Assembly: GCA_045626925.1 (NCBI GenBank)
Contig: JAZUQZ010000029.1
Span: forward strand, 62,001 to 126,000
DNA length: 64,000 nucleotides
Origin: Aphodoplasma sp045626925
GTDB taxonomy: Bacteria; Bacillota; Clostridia; UBA1381; UMGS1253
Direction: 5' to 3'
Shown here: positions 35,895 to 43,622 of the stretch, piece by piece
Layout of the letters: the number at the start of each line of letters is the position of its first letter
Numbering within the stretch: the first letter of the stretch is position 1
Made by a program: the position numbers and the translations under genes
The notes under the pieces: model-generated
Told to the model about the DNA's origin: nothing
What the model saw: only the letters and a program-made list of their open reading frames with translations
Database searches by the model: none

Positions 35895-35923
35895 ATGGTA
35901 TATCAAAAAAACAAAAAAGTCAA
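35895..35923 (-). promoter_or_regulatory. Possible promoter of parE-parC
   Basis: Minus strand TTGACT (35918-35923), a 17-base spacer and TACCAT (35895-35900), about 65 bases before the parE ATG. The -10 is weak. Confidence 0.45.
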
Positions 35924-36016
35924 GCGGTAGCGTAAAATATGATATTTCGTTATATAGTCATTATTATGACAAAAGCTTTATTTTTGATGCAAGATTTAAG
36001 TATTTAAAAAAATAGC

Positions 36017-36046
36017 TTGACACAGGTGTGAAAAATGTGTTATCAT
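36017..36046 (+). promoter_or_regulatory. Promoter of tRNA-Leu
   Basis: TTGACA (36017-36022), an 18-base spacer and TATCAT (36041-36046). Confidence 0.7.
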
Positions 36047-36103
36047 AATTCGGTAATCATTGTATATGTGATTGATGCACAAATATAATGAGCACAAAGC
36101 TAT

Positions 36104-36190
36104 GCCGGTGTGATGGAATTGGCAGACGTAGTGGACTCAAAATCCCCCGCCAGCGATGGCGTGCCGGTTCGAGTCCGGCCACCGGCACCA
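36104..36190 (+). tRNA. tRNA-Leu (anticodon CAA)
   Basis: 87 nt with encoded CCA. Acceptor GCCGGTG/CACCGGC, anticodon loop CTCAAAA, long variable arm CGCC-AGCGAT-GGCG as in class II tRNAs, T-arm GCCGGTTCGAGTCCGGC. The anticodon stem GTGGA/TCCCC has one T-C mismatch. Confidence 0.95.
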
Positions 36191-36228
36191 AGTCGAAGCA
36201 AAGTTCGCTTTGCTTCGACTTATTTTTT
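36191..36228 (+). terminator. tRNA-Leu terminator
   Basis: AAGTCGAAGCAAAG, a 4-base loop and CTTTGCTTCGACTT followed by ATTTTTTG. Confidence 0.88.
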
Positions 36229-36261
36229 GCAAATACAAAATTTAAAATTTGATAAAAGCTG

Positions 36262-36290
36262 TTGATTTTTATAGCAAATTTTGATAAAAT
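36262..36290 (+). promoter_or_regulatory. Promoter upstream of a small ORF and the DUF368 gene
   Basis: TTGATT (36262-36267), a 17-base spacer and TAAAAT (36285-36290). Transcription would start near 36297, ten bases before the small ORF and about 295 bases before the DUF368 gene. Confidence 0.6.
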
Positions 36291-36306
36291 AAAATGGATT
36301 TATGGA

Positions 36307-36417
36307 GTGATAAAACTTTTACAAATTATAAACGATCTGCTTTTGTTTATTGCGACAATACTTACGCTTGGCGTATTTTTAGAATATCGACGAGTGAAAG
36401 TCATGCACTTATTCTAA
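36307..36417 (+). CDS. Candidate 36-residue single-helix membrane peptide
   Basis: GTG-started reading frame: MIKLLQIINDLLLFIATI then LTLGVFLEYRRVKVMHLF. One hydrophobic helix followed by a basic tail, a layout shared by small membrane peptides including holin-like toxins. It sits just after a good promoter. The ribosome binding site is weak (GGA eight bases upstream). No family recognised. It may equally be an unused frame in the long leader of the DUF368 gene. Confidence 0.3.
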   Translation: MIKLLQIINDLLLFIATILTLGVFLEYRRVKVMHLF

Positions 36418-36592
36418 AAAAAGAAATATTACGAATATAATATAAAGAGATTTTTTCGATTTGTAAGTTGTAAATAATGAATGAGACTAACACAATATGC
36501 CATAAAAATGGCGAGTATGCTTGTGAGCATGTTGGCGATTGTGTCAGGATATTAGTAATGAAGAATTCATAATAAATCAGAGGTAATGTGTG
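36418..36592 (+). other. Spacer before the DUF368 gene
   Basis: AT-rich, no terminator seen, so transcription from 36262 could run into the DUF368 gene. A 24-codon hydrophobic frame at 36481-36555 is noted but lacks a binding site. Confidence 0.35.
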
Positions 36593-37426
36593 ATGGACAC
36601 AAAAAAGAAGGGACTGTTTAGACTTTTTATATGGCTTTTAGAGGGCATTATTGTCGGCTTTGGTGCGATTATGCCCGGAATAAGCGGTGGCACGCTTTGC
36701 GTGGCGTTTGGTATGTATCGTCCGCTTATGGAGCTTATTTCAAATCCAATAAAAAACTTTTCAAAGCATGCACTTATGATTGGTGTTTTTGTAGTTGGTG
36801 CGGGGATTGGCTTTGTTGGTTTGTCGGGACTTGCAGGATGGCTTATGCAGATAAACAGCAGTGCGGTCGTGTGCGCATTTATCGGATTTATTATCGGTAC
36901 ATTTCCTGAGCTTTGGCGCGATGCGGGTGAGCAAGGGCGCACAAAAAGCTCGTATATATCTATGATTGTCGGTTTTGCGGCTTTACTTTTGATACTTATT
37001 TTGTTAAAAAGCTCAAACATAGCGACAATAGAAGCTAACATATTAAGCTATGCTTTCTGTGGCGTATTATGGGGGTTGAGTTTTATAGTTCCGGGGTTGA
37101 GCTCGTCGACGATGCTTATTTTCTTTGGGCTTTATGGACCGATGCTTGAAGGTATTGCACATTTTGACATGGGAGTGATTATACCGCTTGCGATTGGTGC
37201 TGTTGTGTGCATGGTATTGTTATCAAATGTGGTAAATACAGCATTTAAAAAATATTTTTCAGCCTTGTCACACTGCATTATAGGTATGGTTGCAGCAACG
37301 ACTATTATGATTTTTCCAAATTGGAGTGTGTTAGGCATTGATGTATTGTATTATGCTATTTGTATAGTTGGCGGTGCAGCATTTTCATATTGGATGAGCA
37401 ATGTATGTGCAAAGCTCAAAAAATAA
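36593..37426 (+). CDS. DUF368 membrane protein, PopT-like polyprenyl-phosphate transporter
   Basis: 277-residue polytopic membrane protein of the DUF368 family. GFGAIMPGISGGTLCVAFGMY and the later repeat WGLSFIVPGLSSSTMLIFFGLY are the two inverted-repeat signatures with the P-G-x-S motif. Members (PopT) have been shown to recycle undecaprenyl phosphate across the membrane for wall synthesis; assignment here is by family. The ATG at 36593 lies nine bases after AGAGG; the GTG one codon before is less likely. Confidence 0.85.
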   Translation: MDTKKKGLFRLFIWLLEGIIVGFGAIMPGISGGTLCVAFGMYRPLMELISNPIKNFSKHALMIGVFVVGAGIGFVGLSGLAGWLMQINSSAVVCAFIGFIIGTFPELWRDAGEQGRTKSSYISMIVGFAALLLILILLKSSNIATIEANILSYAFCGVLWGLSFIVPGLSSSTMLIFFGLYGPMLEGIAHFDMGVIIPLAIGAVVCMVLLSNVVNTAFKKYFSALSHCIIGMVAATTIMIFPNWSVLGIDVLYYAICIVGGAAFSYWMSNVCAKLKK

Positions 37427-37475
37427 TTTGGGTTAATTTTATTTAAAAATATTCCTCAAAAAATTCAAAAAAGAC

Positions 37476-37504
37476 TTTACAAGCATAATTTTATGTGGTA
37501 TAAT
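37476..37504 (+). promoter_or_regulatory. Promoter of tRNA-Gly(GCC)
   Basis: TTTACA (37476-37481), a 17-base spacer and TATAAT (37499-37504), 20 bases before the tRNA. Confidence 0.8.
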
Positions 37505-37524
37505 CATTTTTGTTATTGAGAGAT

Positions 37525-37599
37525 GCGGGAGTGGCTCAGTGGTAGAGCGTCACCTTGCCAAGGTGAACGTCGCGAGTTCGAATCTCGTCTTCCGCTCCA
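37525..37599 (+). tRNA. tRNA-Gly (anticodon GCC)
   Basis: 75 nt with encoded CCA. Anticodon stem CACCT-TGCCAAG region gives anticodon GCC; D-arm GGCTCAGTGGTAGAGC; T-arm GCGAGTTCGAATCTCGT. Confidence 0.96.
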
Positions 37600-37601
37600 A
37601 A

Positions 37602-37632
37602 AAGAAGCCGCATTTTAGCGGCTTTTTTTATT
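37602..37632 (+). terminator. tRNA-Gly(GCC) terminator
   Basis: AAGCCGC, a 5-base loop and GCGGCTT with a run of seven T. Confidence 0.88.
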
Positions 37633-37682
37633 CAATGTTGTAATAAATGTTGCCAAAGCAAATATATTTTATCAAAATACTA

Positions 37683-37712
37683 TTGACATAAGATATGTTT
37701 GTGCGTTATAAT
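37683..37712 (+). promoter_or_regulatory. Promoter of rpsU-yqeY
   Basis: TTGACA (37683-37688), an 18-base spacer and TATAAT (37707-37712). Confidence 0.78.
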
Positions 37713-37731
37713 ATTTATTACATTTGTTATA

Positions 37732-37752
37732 CCTTGTTCCCGTTTAACAAGG
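37732..37752 (+). promoter_or_regulatory. Hairpin in the rpsU 5' leader
   Basis: CCTTGTT and AACAAGG form a perfect 7-bp stem with a 7-base loop, right at the expected 5' end of the transcript and 40 bases before the start codon. It may stabilise the mRNA or bind S21; inference. Confidence 0.4.
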
Positions 37753-37792
37753 AAACACTATTATGCTTATAGTAGTGGAGGGAGGGAAGATA

Positions 37793-37969
37793 ATGTCTGA
37801 AATCAGAGTGAAGGACAACGAGTCTTTAGATAATGCACTTCGCAGATTTAAGCGTCAATGTGCCAAGTCGGGTGTTTTGACTGAGATGAGAAAAAGAGAA
37901 CACTACGAGAAGCCAAGCGTTAAGCGTAAGAAAAAGTCTGAGGCAGCAAGAAAAAGAAAATTTAAGTAA
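37793..37969 (+). CDS. rpsU: 30S ribosomal protein S21
   Basis: 58-residue, very basic small-subunit protein. MSEIRVKDNESLDNALRRFK and the lysine/arginine-rich tail (KRKKKSEAARKRKFK) are diagnostic. GGAGGGAGGGAAG precedes the ATG. yqeY follows 14 bp later, a pairing common in Firmicutes. Confidence 0.97.
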   Translation: MSEIRVKDNESLDNALRRFKRQCAKSGVLTEMRKREHYEKPSVKRKKKSEAARKRKFK

Positions 37970-37983
37970 TTAGGGTGAAAATG

Positions 37984-38427
37984 ATGAGTTTGAAAGAAAC
38001 GCTTATGGCGGATTTAAAACTCGCAATGAAAGAAAAAGACACTATTAGAAAAAACACCGTTCAAATGGTACGCAGTGCTGTGCTCCAATATGAAAAGGAT
38101 AACAAGGCTGTGCTTGACGATGATGGTGTTATTGGCGTAATTGCAAAAGAGTTGAAGCAAAGACGCGATTCGTTGCCGGAATTTGAAAAGAGTGGCAGAG
38201 AAGATTTGGTAGCAAATCTTAAAAAAGAGATGGAAGTTTTGATGCAATATTTGCCCGAGCAGCTTAGTGAAGATGAGCTTGGTGATATTATCAAGGCGGC
38301 TATCGACGAAACGGGTGCTTCTTCAATTAAGGATATGGGCAAAATCATGGGTATCGTGACCGAAAAGACAAAAGGTCGCGCAGATGCAAAAATGATTGGT
38401 GCCATAGCAAAGAAAATGTTATCTTAA
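37984..38427 (+). CDS. yqeY: GatB/YqeY domain protein
   Basis: 147-residue protein of the YqeY family, related to the tail domain of GatB in tRNA amidotransferase. MSLKETLMADLKLAMKEKD starts it and KTKGRADAKMIGAIAKKML ends it, both typical. Presumed to bind tRNA; exact role unknown. The ATG at 37984 was chosen to match the family start; TTAGGGTG precedes it, and earlier in-frame starts (GTG 37975, ATG 37981) are close to or within that site. Confidence 0.9.
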   Translation: MSLKETLMADLKLAMKEKDTIRKNTVQMVRSAVLQYEKDNKAVLDDDGVIGVIAKELKQRRDSLPEFEKSGREDLVANLKKEMEVLMQYLPEQLSEDELGDIIKAAIDETGASSIKDMGKIMGIVTEKTKGRADAKMIGAIAKKMLS

Positions 38428-38448
38428 TATTTTAAATCAAATAATATT

Positions 38449-38485
38449 TAAGCAGAGAACCGAATCGGTTCTCTGCTTTTTATTT
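38449..38485. terminator. Terminator between yqeY and tex
   Basis: AGCAGAGAACCG, a 3-base loop and CGGTTCTCTGCT, with T-runs following; the converging tex gene ends at 38487. Confidence 0.92.
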
Positions 38486-38486
38486 T

Positions 38487-40643
38487 TTATGCTTGTTGTG
38501 GTTTTTTCATTGTAAGTGAGATGCGTTTTTTTTCAACATCGACGCTTATTACATATACATCTACAACATCTCCGACCTTTAAAACCTCTGATGGATGCTT
38601 TATATATCTGTTTGTAATCTGCGAAATGTGCACAAGTCCGTCCTGATGTACGCCAATGTCGACGAATACGCCAAAGTCTATTACATTTCTTACGGTACCT
38701 TTCATTTGCATACCCGGTTTTAAATCCTTCATATCCATAACATCTGTGCGAAGCATTGGCGATGGCAAATCATCGCGCAAATCGCGTCCCGGTTTTGCAA
38801 GCTCTGCGGCAATATCGTTAAGTGTTGGCACGCCGATACCACATTTTTGCGCTGCCTGACTTGCACCGATTTGCTTGATTTTATTTGCAATATCAAGCAC
38901 GCCACCGTTTTCAACATCGGTTTTATCGAGCGAGAACAAGTCGAGGAGCTTTTCTGCTGCTTCGTATGATTCGGGATGAACGCCCGTATTGTCGAGGACA
39001 TTTTCCCCGCCCGGTATCCGCAAAAAGCCTGCACATTGTTCGTATGCCTTTGGCCCGAGCTTTGGCACTTTTTTGAGTTGGGCACGCGACGAAAAGGCAC
39101 CGTTTTGCTCGCGATAATTAACCACATTTTCTGCGACAGCACTTGATAGACCGGAAACATATGACAAAAGTGATGCGGACGCAGTGTTTAAATCGACGCC
39201 GACTTTGTTTACACAATCTTCAACAACGCCGCACAAGGTTTCGTCGAGTTGTTTTGGTGGCATATCGTGCTGATATTGGCCTACGCCGACAGATTTTGGG
39301 TCAATTTTTACAAGCTCTGCAAGAGGGTCTTGTAGTCTGCGCGCGATGGAAACTGCACTCCGAAGAGAAACATCAAAATCAGGGAACTCTTTCGCCCCAA
39401 GCTTTGATGCAGAGTAGACTGATGCACCGGCCTCGTTTACAACCATATATGACACATCGCTCTCAAGCTCGCCAATCAGCTCGGCAACAAAAATCTCCGA
39501 CTCCTTTGATGCGGTACCGTTGCCGATAGAAATTACATCGACATTATGTTTTTTAATGAGTGATTTAAGGACTGATTTTGCTTCGTCGATTTTATTTTGT
39601 GGCGGTGTAGGGTAGATAACAGTTGTATCGAGCACCTTGCCTGTAGAGTCAACGACGGCGATTTTGCAACCTGTACGATATGCAGGGTCAAGTCCGAGCG
39701 TAACCTTGTTTTTTATAGGTGGTTGCATAAGCAGTGCCTTTAGGTTTAAACCAAAAATTTTAATCGCTTGTTCATCTGCTTTATCAGTAAGTGCGCTGCG
39801 TACTTCGCGTTCGAGTGACGGATATATGAGGCGCTTGTATGAATCGGCAATCGCTTCAGCATAAATATCATTTGTAACGCTTTTTTCTGTTATAAATAGA
39901 TTTTCAAGTATTGATATTGCCTTTTGTTCATCAACATCGACGCTTACCTTTAAAAAACCCTCTTTTTCACCACGATTTATGGCAAGAATTCTATGTGATA
40001 CGATTTTGCCGACGGGCTCTGAATATTCATAATACATTTCGTATACTGATGGTTCATCTTTGGCAGCGGAAGCGCTTAAAAGTGCAGTTTTAAAAAATAA
40101 CTCACGCAATTGTTGTCTTGCGGTTGCGTCATCTGAAACGATTTCAGCAATTATATCTTTTGCACCATCGATTGCATCCTGTGGTGTTAAAACTTCCTTT
40201 TCTTCATCAACATATTCATTTGCAATCTCAAAAATGTCGCCGCTTTTCATAGATTGGTCAAATATAATTTTTGCAAGAGGCTCAAGTCCGCGCTCTTTTG
40301 CAATAGTGGCACGGGTACGACGCTTTTGTTTGTATGGGCGATATATATCCTCAAGTGTTGCAAGCGTCTGGGCCGCGTTTATTTGTTCCATAAGCTCATC
40401 GGTCATTTTTTCTTGCTCTGTGATTGAGTTTATTATCTCTTCCTTGCGCTTTTCAAGATTACGAAGATAGGTAAGTCTGTCATTTAGCTCACGCAAAACC
40501 TGGTCATCACATGAGCCTGTCATTTCCTTGCGGTAACGCGCAATAAACGGGATGGTATTTCCGTCATCTATGAGCGCAAGTATATTAGTTGTATGTAATT
40601 TTGTAAGGTTAAATTCTTTTGATAAAATTTCTATAATGTTCAT
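38487..40643 (-). CDS. tex: Tex family S1 RNA-binding protein
   Basis: 718-residue transcription accessory protein Tex. The N-terminal helical domain has IPFIARYRKEMTGSCDDQVLREL and IYRPYKQKRRTRATIAKERGLEPLA. A YqgF/RNase H-like domain follows (LGLDPAYRTGCKIAVVDSTG), then helix-hairpin-helix motifs (LLSYVSGLSSAVAENVVNYR, KKVPKLGPKAYEQCAGFLRI), and a C-terminal S1 domain (GTVRNVIDFGVFVDIGVHQDG). Binds RNA and affects transcription or RNA decay. Monocistronic, upstream of the decayed insertion. Confidence 0.95.
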   Translation of the reverse strand: MNIIEILSKEFNLTKLHTTNILALIDDGNTIPFIARYRKEMTGSCDDQVLRELNDRLTYLRNLEKRKEEIINSITEQEKMTDELMEQINAAQTLATLEDIYRPYKQKRRTRATIAKERGLEPLAKIIFDQSMKSGDIFEIANEYVDEEKEVLTPQDAIDGAKDIIAEIVSDDATARQQLRELFFKTALLSASAAKDEPSVYEMYYEYSEPVGKIVSHRILAINRGEKEGFLKVSVDVDEQKAISILENLFITEKSVTNDIYAEAIADSYKRLIYPSLEREVRSALTDKADEQAIKIFGLNLKALLMQPPIKNKVTLGLDPAYRTGCKIAVVDSTGKVLDTTVIYPTPPQNKIDEAKSVLKSLIKKHNVDVISIGNGTASKESEIFVAELIGELESDVSYMVVNEAGASVYSASKLGAKEFPDFDVSLRSAVSIARRLQDPLAELVKIDPKSVGVGQYQHDMPPKQLDETLCGVVEDCVNKVGVDLNTASASLLSYVSGLSSAVAENVVNYREQNGAFSSRAQLKKVPKLGPKAYEQCAGFLRIPGGENVLDNTGVHPESYEAAEKLLDLFSLDKTDVENGGVLDIANKIKQIGASQAAQKCGIGVPTLNDIAAELAKPGRDLRDDLPSPMLRTDVMDMKDLKPGMQMKGTVRNVIDFGVFVDIGVHQDGLVHISQITNRYIKHPSEVLKVGDVVDVYVISVDVEKKRISLTMKKPQQA

Positions 40644-40747
40644 AATTCATCTACTCCTTTACTATAATATTTTATCATAAAAAGATGTAAAATCAAATAA
40701 AATTTTATATTAAAATACCGCCAATTATTAAAAATCAGCGGTGCTTT

Positions 40748-40794
40748 GTGGAGCTGTCTAGCGGATTCGAACCGCCGACCTCTTCCTTGCCAAG
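40748..40794 (-). repeat. Left att repeat: 3' fragment of tRNA-Thr
   Basis: 46 of 47 bases identical to the 3' half of the intact tRNA-Thr (43758-43804), including T-arm, acceptor and CCA. The only difference is 40789, G instead of A, inside the anticodon. After 40794 similarity stops. This is the duplicated attachment site left by site-specific integration. Confidence 0.93.
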
Positions 40795-40833
40795 TAAATA
40801 AAAATATTATAATAACACGGCATATAGCTGCGC

Positions 40834-40850
40834 TGACTAATTTTTTGACC
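40834..40850 (+). repeat. TGACTAA arm-like repeat, left end
   Basis: TGACTAA followed by T6 and GACC, next to the integrase stub. Two more TGACTAA copies lie near the right end at 43623 and 43634. They resemble arm-type integrase or excisionase binding sites. Confidence 0.45.
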
Positions 40851-40851
40851 T

Positions 40852-41022
40852 TTATATGCTGTTTAATGTTGAATTGAGCAGTGCGGAAGTTGCGTCAATT
40901 TTTGTTCTGTCGAAATCGGTATATATATTCATCGTTGTTTCGTAATTTGAATGTCCTAATAGGTATTGTGCGCTCTTTATGTCTACGCCAGAGCGGTATA
41001 GCAAAAACGCATAAGCAAGAGC
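40852..41022 (-). pseudogene. Tyrosine integrase, C-terminal fragment
   Basis: The minus strand encodes ALAYAFLLYRSGVDIKSAQ then YLLGHSNYETTMNIYTDF and stops at 40852-40854. LLGHSNYETTMNIYT is the box II end of phage integrases, with the catalytic His (GHS) and the nucleophile Tyr (IYT). The N-terminal 80 percent, including the catalytic Arg region, is gone, so it is inactive. Integrase orientation next to the att repeat is as in intact elements. Confidence 0.88.
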
Positions 41023-42009
41023 TTAAGTTATCTTAAGACGGATGGTGAACTTGCGGCATATTCTGCGCTACCGTATGTATTAAAAAATGGAAGAAAATTA
41101 TCCGGACATTCTAACCATAAACAACGCGGATATGGTACAGAAACTATAATCGCTCCTGTTGTCATTAATGGAGTGCGTGGGAATATGGGCGCAGTGGTAA
41201 GAATTGATGAAGAGGGGAATTTTTATAAAGTACATAGAGTTTTAATGCCCGACGGCAGTACATTTATCTATGAAAATAATAGAACCAATGCTGAAACGGC
41301 GGCAGCTACAACCGATAATGATGTAGTCGCATCGCCAACAGACATTGATTCTACCATTACTGTATCACAATCCGAACAGTCTGTCAATCCACAGCCATTG
41401 ACAATTATTAATAGTACACAATCATTATTGCCTAAAGTAAACGAAGAAAAAATAAATCCTGGAGCGCGACAAAGCGTTCGTGAAGTTGTTGGAGATATTG
41501 ACAATACAAAGTATAATATTCCAAAAATTTCAACTCCTGTTTTTAAAGATGATAATGGTGCCAAGTTGCCCGAAAATAAATATTCATCAGCCTTAAGAAA
41601 ATATATGCTGCGGATGTTCAAGGGAAAGATTTTAGATATTGGCAAAGATAATAAGGTGTATATAAGTAAGAGGGGTATAGAGGAGTATGCGTATCCCGCA
41701 AAACGGTTGGATAATGATATAAAAATTGCTAAACAAGCTGCTGGAAGTTCGCTTGATGAAACGTTAAAGCCGGCAATGTTTCTTATAAATCTTCCTGATG
41801 ACGGACGTCATCCTGAAGCTACGGGCGGGTGGGATAATTTTTATGTAATGTTTGATACTGATAATGGTGTATATTCGGGCATTGTAAAAACAAAAAAACT
41901 GATCGTGGCCGTGAATTTCATGATATTACTGAAATACAAAAAGAAGGCACAAACCCCAACGCCAGCGATGTCAACGAAAAGAATTCGTCGCTCGCATCGA
42001 AGGGGTTAG
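41023..42009 (+). pseudogene. Phage polyvalent/MuF-type protein fragment with nuclease-like domains
   Basis: Frame open from about 41002 without its own proper start, abutting the integrase stub. The first segment (AAYSALPYVLKNGRKLSGHS, then RGNMGAVVRIDEEGNFYKVHR, VLMPDGSTF) resembles C-terminal domains of phage MuF polymorphic toxins and polyvalent proteins. A second segment (FKGKILDIGKDNKVYISKRG to GGWDNFYVMFDTDNG) looks like another Barnase/RelE-like module. The frame is lost at an A7 run (41892-41898); the next frame carries on with TDRGREFHDITEIQKEG. Family names are tentative. Confidence 0.6.
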
Positions 42010-42663
42010 ACTCAACGACATACGGAGTCAACGAATATGATTCGTCATCCGATACGAAGAATCTGCCTTCTACCACTACTATACCACAACCCAAACAATC
42101 TGTCAACCCACAACCGTTGCCAATTGTAAAAAACGAAGCACAATTAAATCAAGGTAACGATGGTATTGGCAAAAACGACCGCGCTGATGCTGAATTGACA
42201 TACGAAGGGCGAGATGCTATACTTAGATACAAGAGTAGTGATAGCTATAAAATCAACGAAAAGCTTTATTCAGGCCAAGAGCTTAACGAGCAAGAAGCGA
42301 AGCTTGTTGCTGATATTAATAGCGCTCTTGACAAACTCCCTATTTATCAAGGCAAGGTATATCGAAATCTTTCTTTTGATTTAAAAGGACAAGATGCATT
42401 TGACAATTTTATAAGAATGCACAAAAAAGGTGGCTTTGTAAGTTACCCGGCATTTACTTCGACATCTAAAACGCCTGATGGCTATGTTGTTGATGGAGAG
42501 TTGTTGGTGCATATTGAGATATACAGTGCAAATGGACGCGATATAGAAAACATTGGCGACAAAGACGAGAAAGAAGTTTTGTTCAAAACAGATCCGCTTT
42601 TTATTGTGAAAGATATACAATTTGATGGCAAAGTAGCAAATATTATTTTAGAGGAGGATGGAT
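41898..42663 (+). pseudogene. ADP-ribosyltransferase toxin domain of the same phage protein
   Basis: Continuation in the next frame. After a linker with IPQPKQSVNPQPLPIV comes an ADP-ribosyltransferase: YQGKVYRNLSF (NAD-binding Arg), GGFVSYPAFTSTSK (Ser-Thr-Ser), and DKDEKEVLFK (E-x-E). All three R-S-E elements are in order and spacing fits C3/VIP2-like enzymes; E-x-E predicts arginine modification. The domain ends around ANIILEED at 42660. The frame remains open to 43298 but there overlaps two small genes. Upstream frameshift means it is not made as the original fusion, though an internal start (TTG 42117) could still express the domain. Confidence 0.72.
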
Positions 42664-42912
42664 ATGACAGAATTCGAGAGAGACATGTTTTACAACATTC
42701 CAGTGAACGCAGCGCAGCAGTGCGCAACCTGCAAGAATCACATACCGATGACTTTAACGTGCAAGGCGTTTCCAGAGAGAATCCCGGACGAAATAATGCG
42801 CGGCAAATGGGACCACAGAGAGCATTACCAGGGGGACAACGGGATATTGTACGAACCGGAGGATCCGAACTTCATAGTGGCGGCGCCGTACGCCAAGAAC
42901 AAGATAGATTAA
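42664..42912 (+). CDS. Small cysteine-containing phage-type protein
   Basis: 82 residues starting MTEFERDMFYNIPVNAAQ. Three cysteines in CATCKNHIPMTLTCKAFPER and a GKWDHREHYQGDNGILYEPE block look like a small soluble family I recall in Clostridia phage regions; no function is known. ATG chosen because GAGGAGGATGGAT precedes it. It overlaps the end of the ADP-ribosyltransferase frame, the position where immunity or accessory genes of such toxins often stand. Confidence 0.6.
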   Translation: MTEFERDMFYNIPVNAAQQCATCKNHIPMTLTCKAFPERIPDEIMRGKWDHREHYQGDNGILYEPEDPNFIVAAPYAKNKID

Positions 42913-43020
42913 ACATCGAGATCGACACTGATATTGATACAGAGCTTGTGCAAGCAGTAAAGGAAGAAGATGCAAAAGTAGAATTAGATATTTTAACGGA
43001 TTTATTGGAGGTGTACGAGA

Positions 43021-43230
43021 ATGCCGAGAATATTAACGAAAAATCAGACTATGTTAGCTGGGTATCTGGTAGCGGTTGGTTGCAGCAAGGCAACCGCTAC
43101 CAGAATAATCTTCGAAACGTGGCAAGAGGACAAAACAATCAAAATGTTGGAATTTTGCAGGGACAATCCCAACGCAACGGAAGCCGAGCTTTCCAGAGCG
43201 TCATCGAAAATCTCCTTGGAAAACAATTAG
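43021..43230 (+). CDS. Small helical phage-type protein
   Basis: 69 residues: LTKNQTMLAGYLVAVGCSKA, TRIIFETWQEDKTIKMLEF, then an acidic end. Predicted all-helical. GGAGGTGTACGAGA precedes the ATG. Small genes with this LAGYLVA start are, to my memory, frequent next to phage head or toxin genes. Function unknown. In the alternative frame the same bases form the tail of the open ADP-ribosyltransferase frame; this frame is preferred for its binding site. Confidence 0.55.
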   Translation: MPRILTKNQTMLAGYLVAVGCSKATATRIIFETWQEDKTIKMLEFCRDNPNATEAELSRASSKISLENN

Positions 43231-43236
43231 AAATAG

Positions 43237-43578
43237 TCTCAAATTCGGATAACGGACGATGTTCTTGGCGACATCTATGGCAAACTCAGCACCATTGAGA
43301 GCAGTAAGAACAGCCAGGGCAAAACAATCAGCGGAAGTCAGAACCATAATGTATATAATTACATAAATACGCTCAGCTTGTCCGGGGAACAAAGGCGTTT
43401 ACTTTTTGCCTGGTTTGCGTCATCGACGAATGAGCAGAAAAATCAGCGGTATAATGTAATTAATAATTTAAACATTCCTCAAGGCGACAAAGTAACTGTC
43501 CTTCAGTGGCTCCAGGGTAACAAAACAATAAGCGACACGCATATCAAAAAGATATTTAACAGAACTAAAAAACAATAA
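43237..43578 (+). pseudogene. 3' end of an unidentified phage gene
   Basis: Open frame with no plausible start codon plus binding site: DDVLGDIYGKLSTIESSKNS, then LSLSGEQRRLLFAWFASS and WLQGNKTISDTHIKKIF. The content looks like the C-terminus of a larger phage protein whose 5' part was deleted. A TTG at 43378 could start a 66-residue product but lacks a Shine-Dalgarno. Confidence 0.5.
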
Positions 43579-43581
43579 TAA

Positions 43582-43622
43582 AAAAGCTTGCATCTTTTGT
43601 TTTGAAGGTGCAAGCTTTCTGT
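43582..43622 (+). terminator. Terminator at the right end of the element
   Basis: AAAGCTTGCA-C/T-CTT and its partner AAGGTGCAAGCTTT form a long stem around TTGTTTTG, followed by CTGTTG; T-run modest. Confidence 0.6.

Noticed and set aside
36481..36555. 24-codon hydrophobic frame (MRLTQYAIKMASMLVSML...) that could be a signalling peptide
   Set aside because: No ribosome binding site, no cysteine for a thiolactone, no processing enzyme nearby.
42381..42727. Minus-strand frames opposite the ADP-ribosyltransferase domain
   Set aside because: No start context; shadow of the toxin coding strand.
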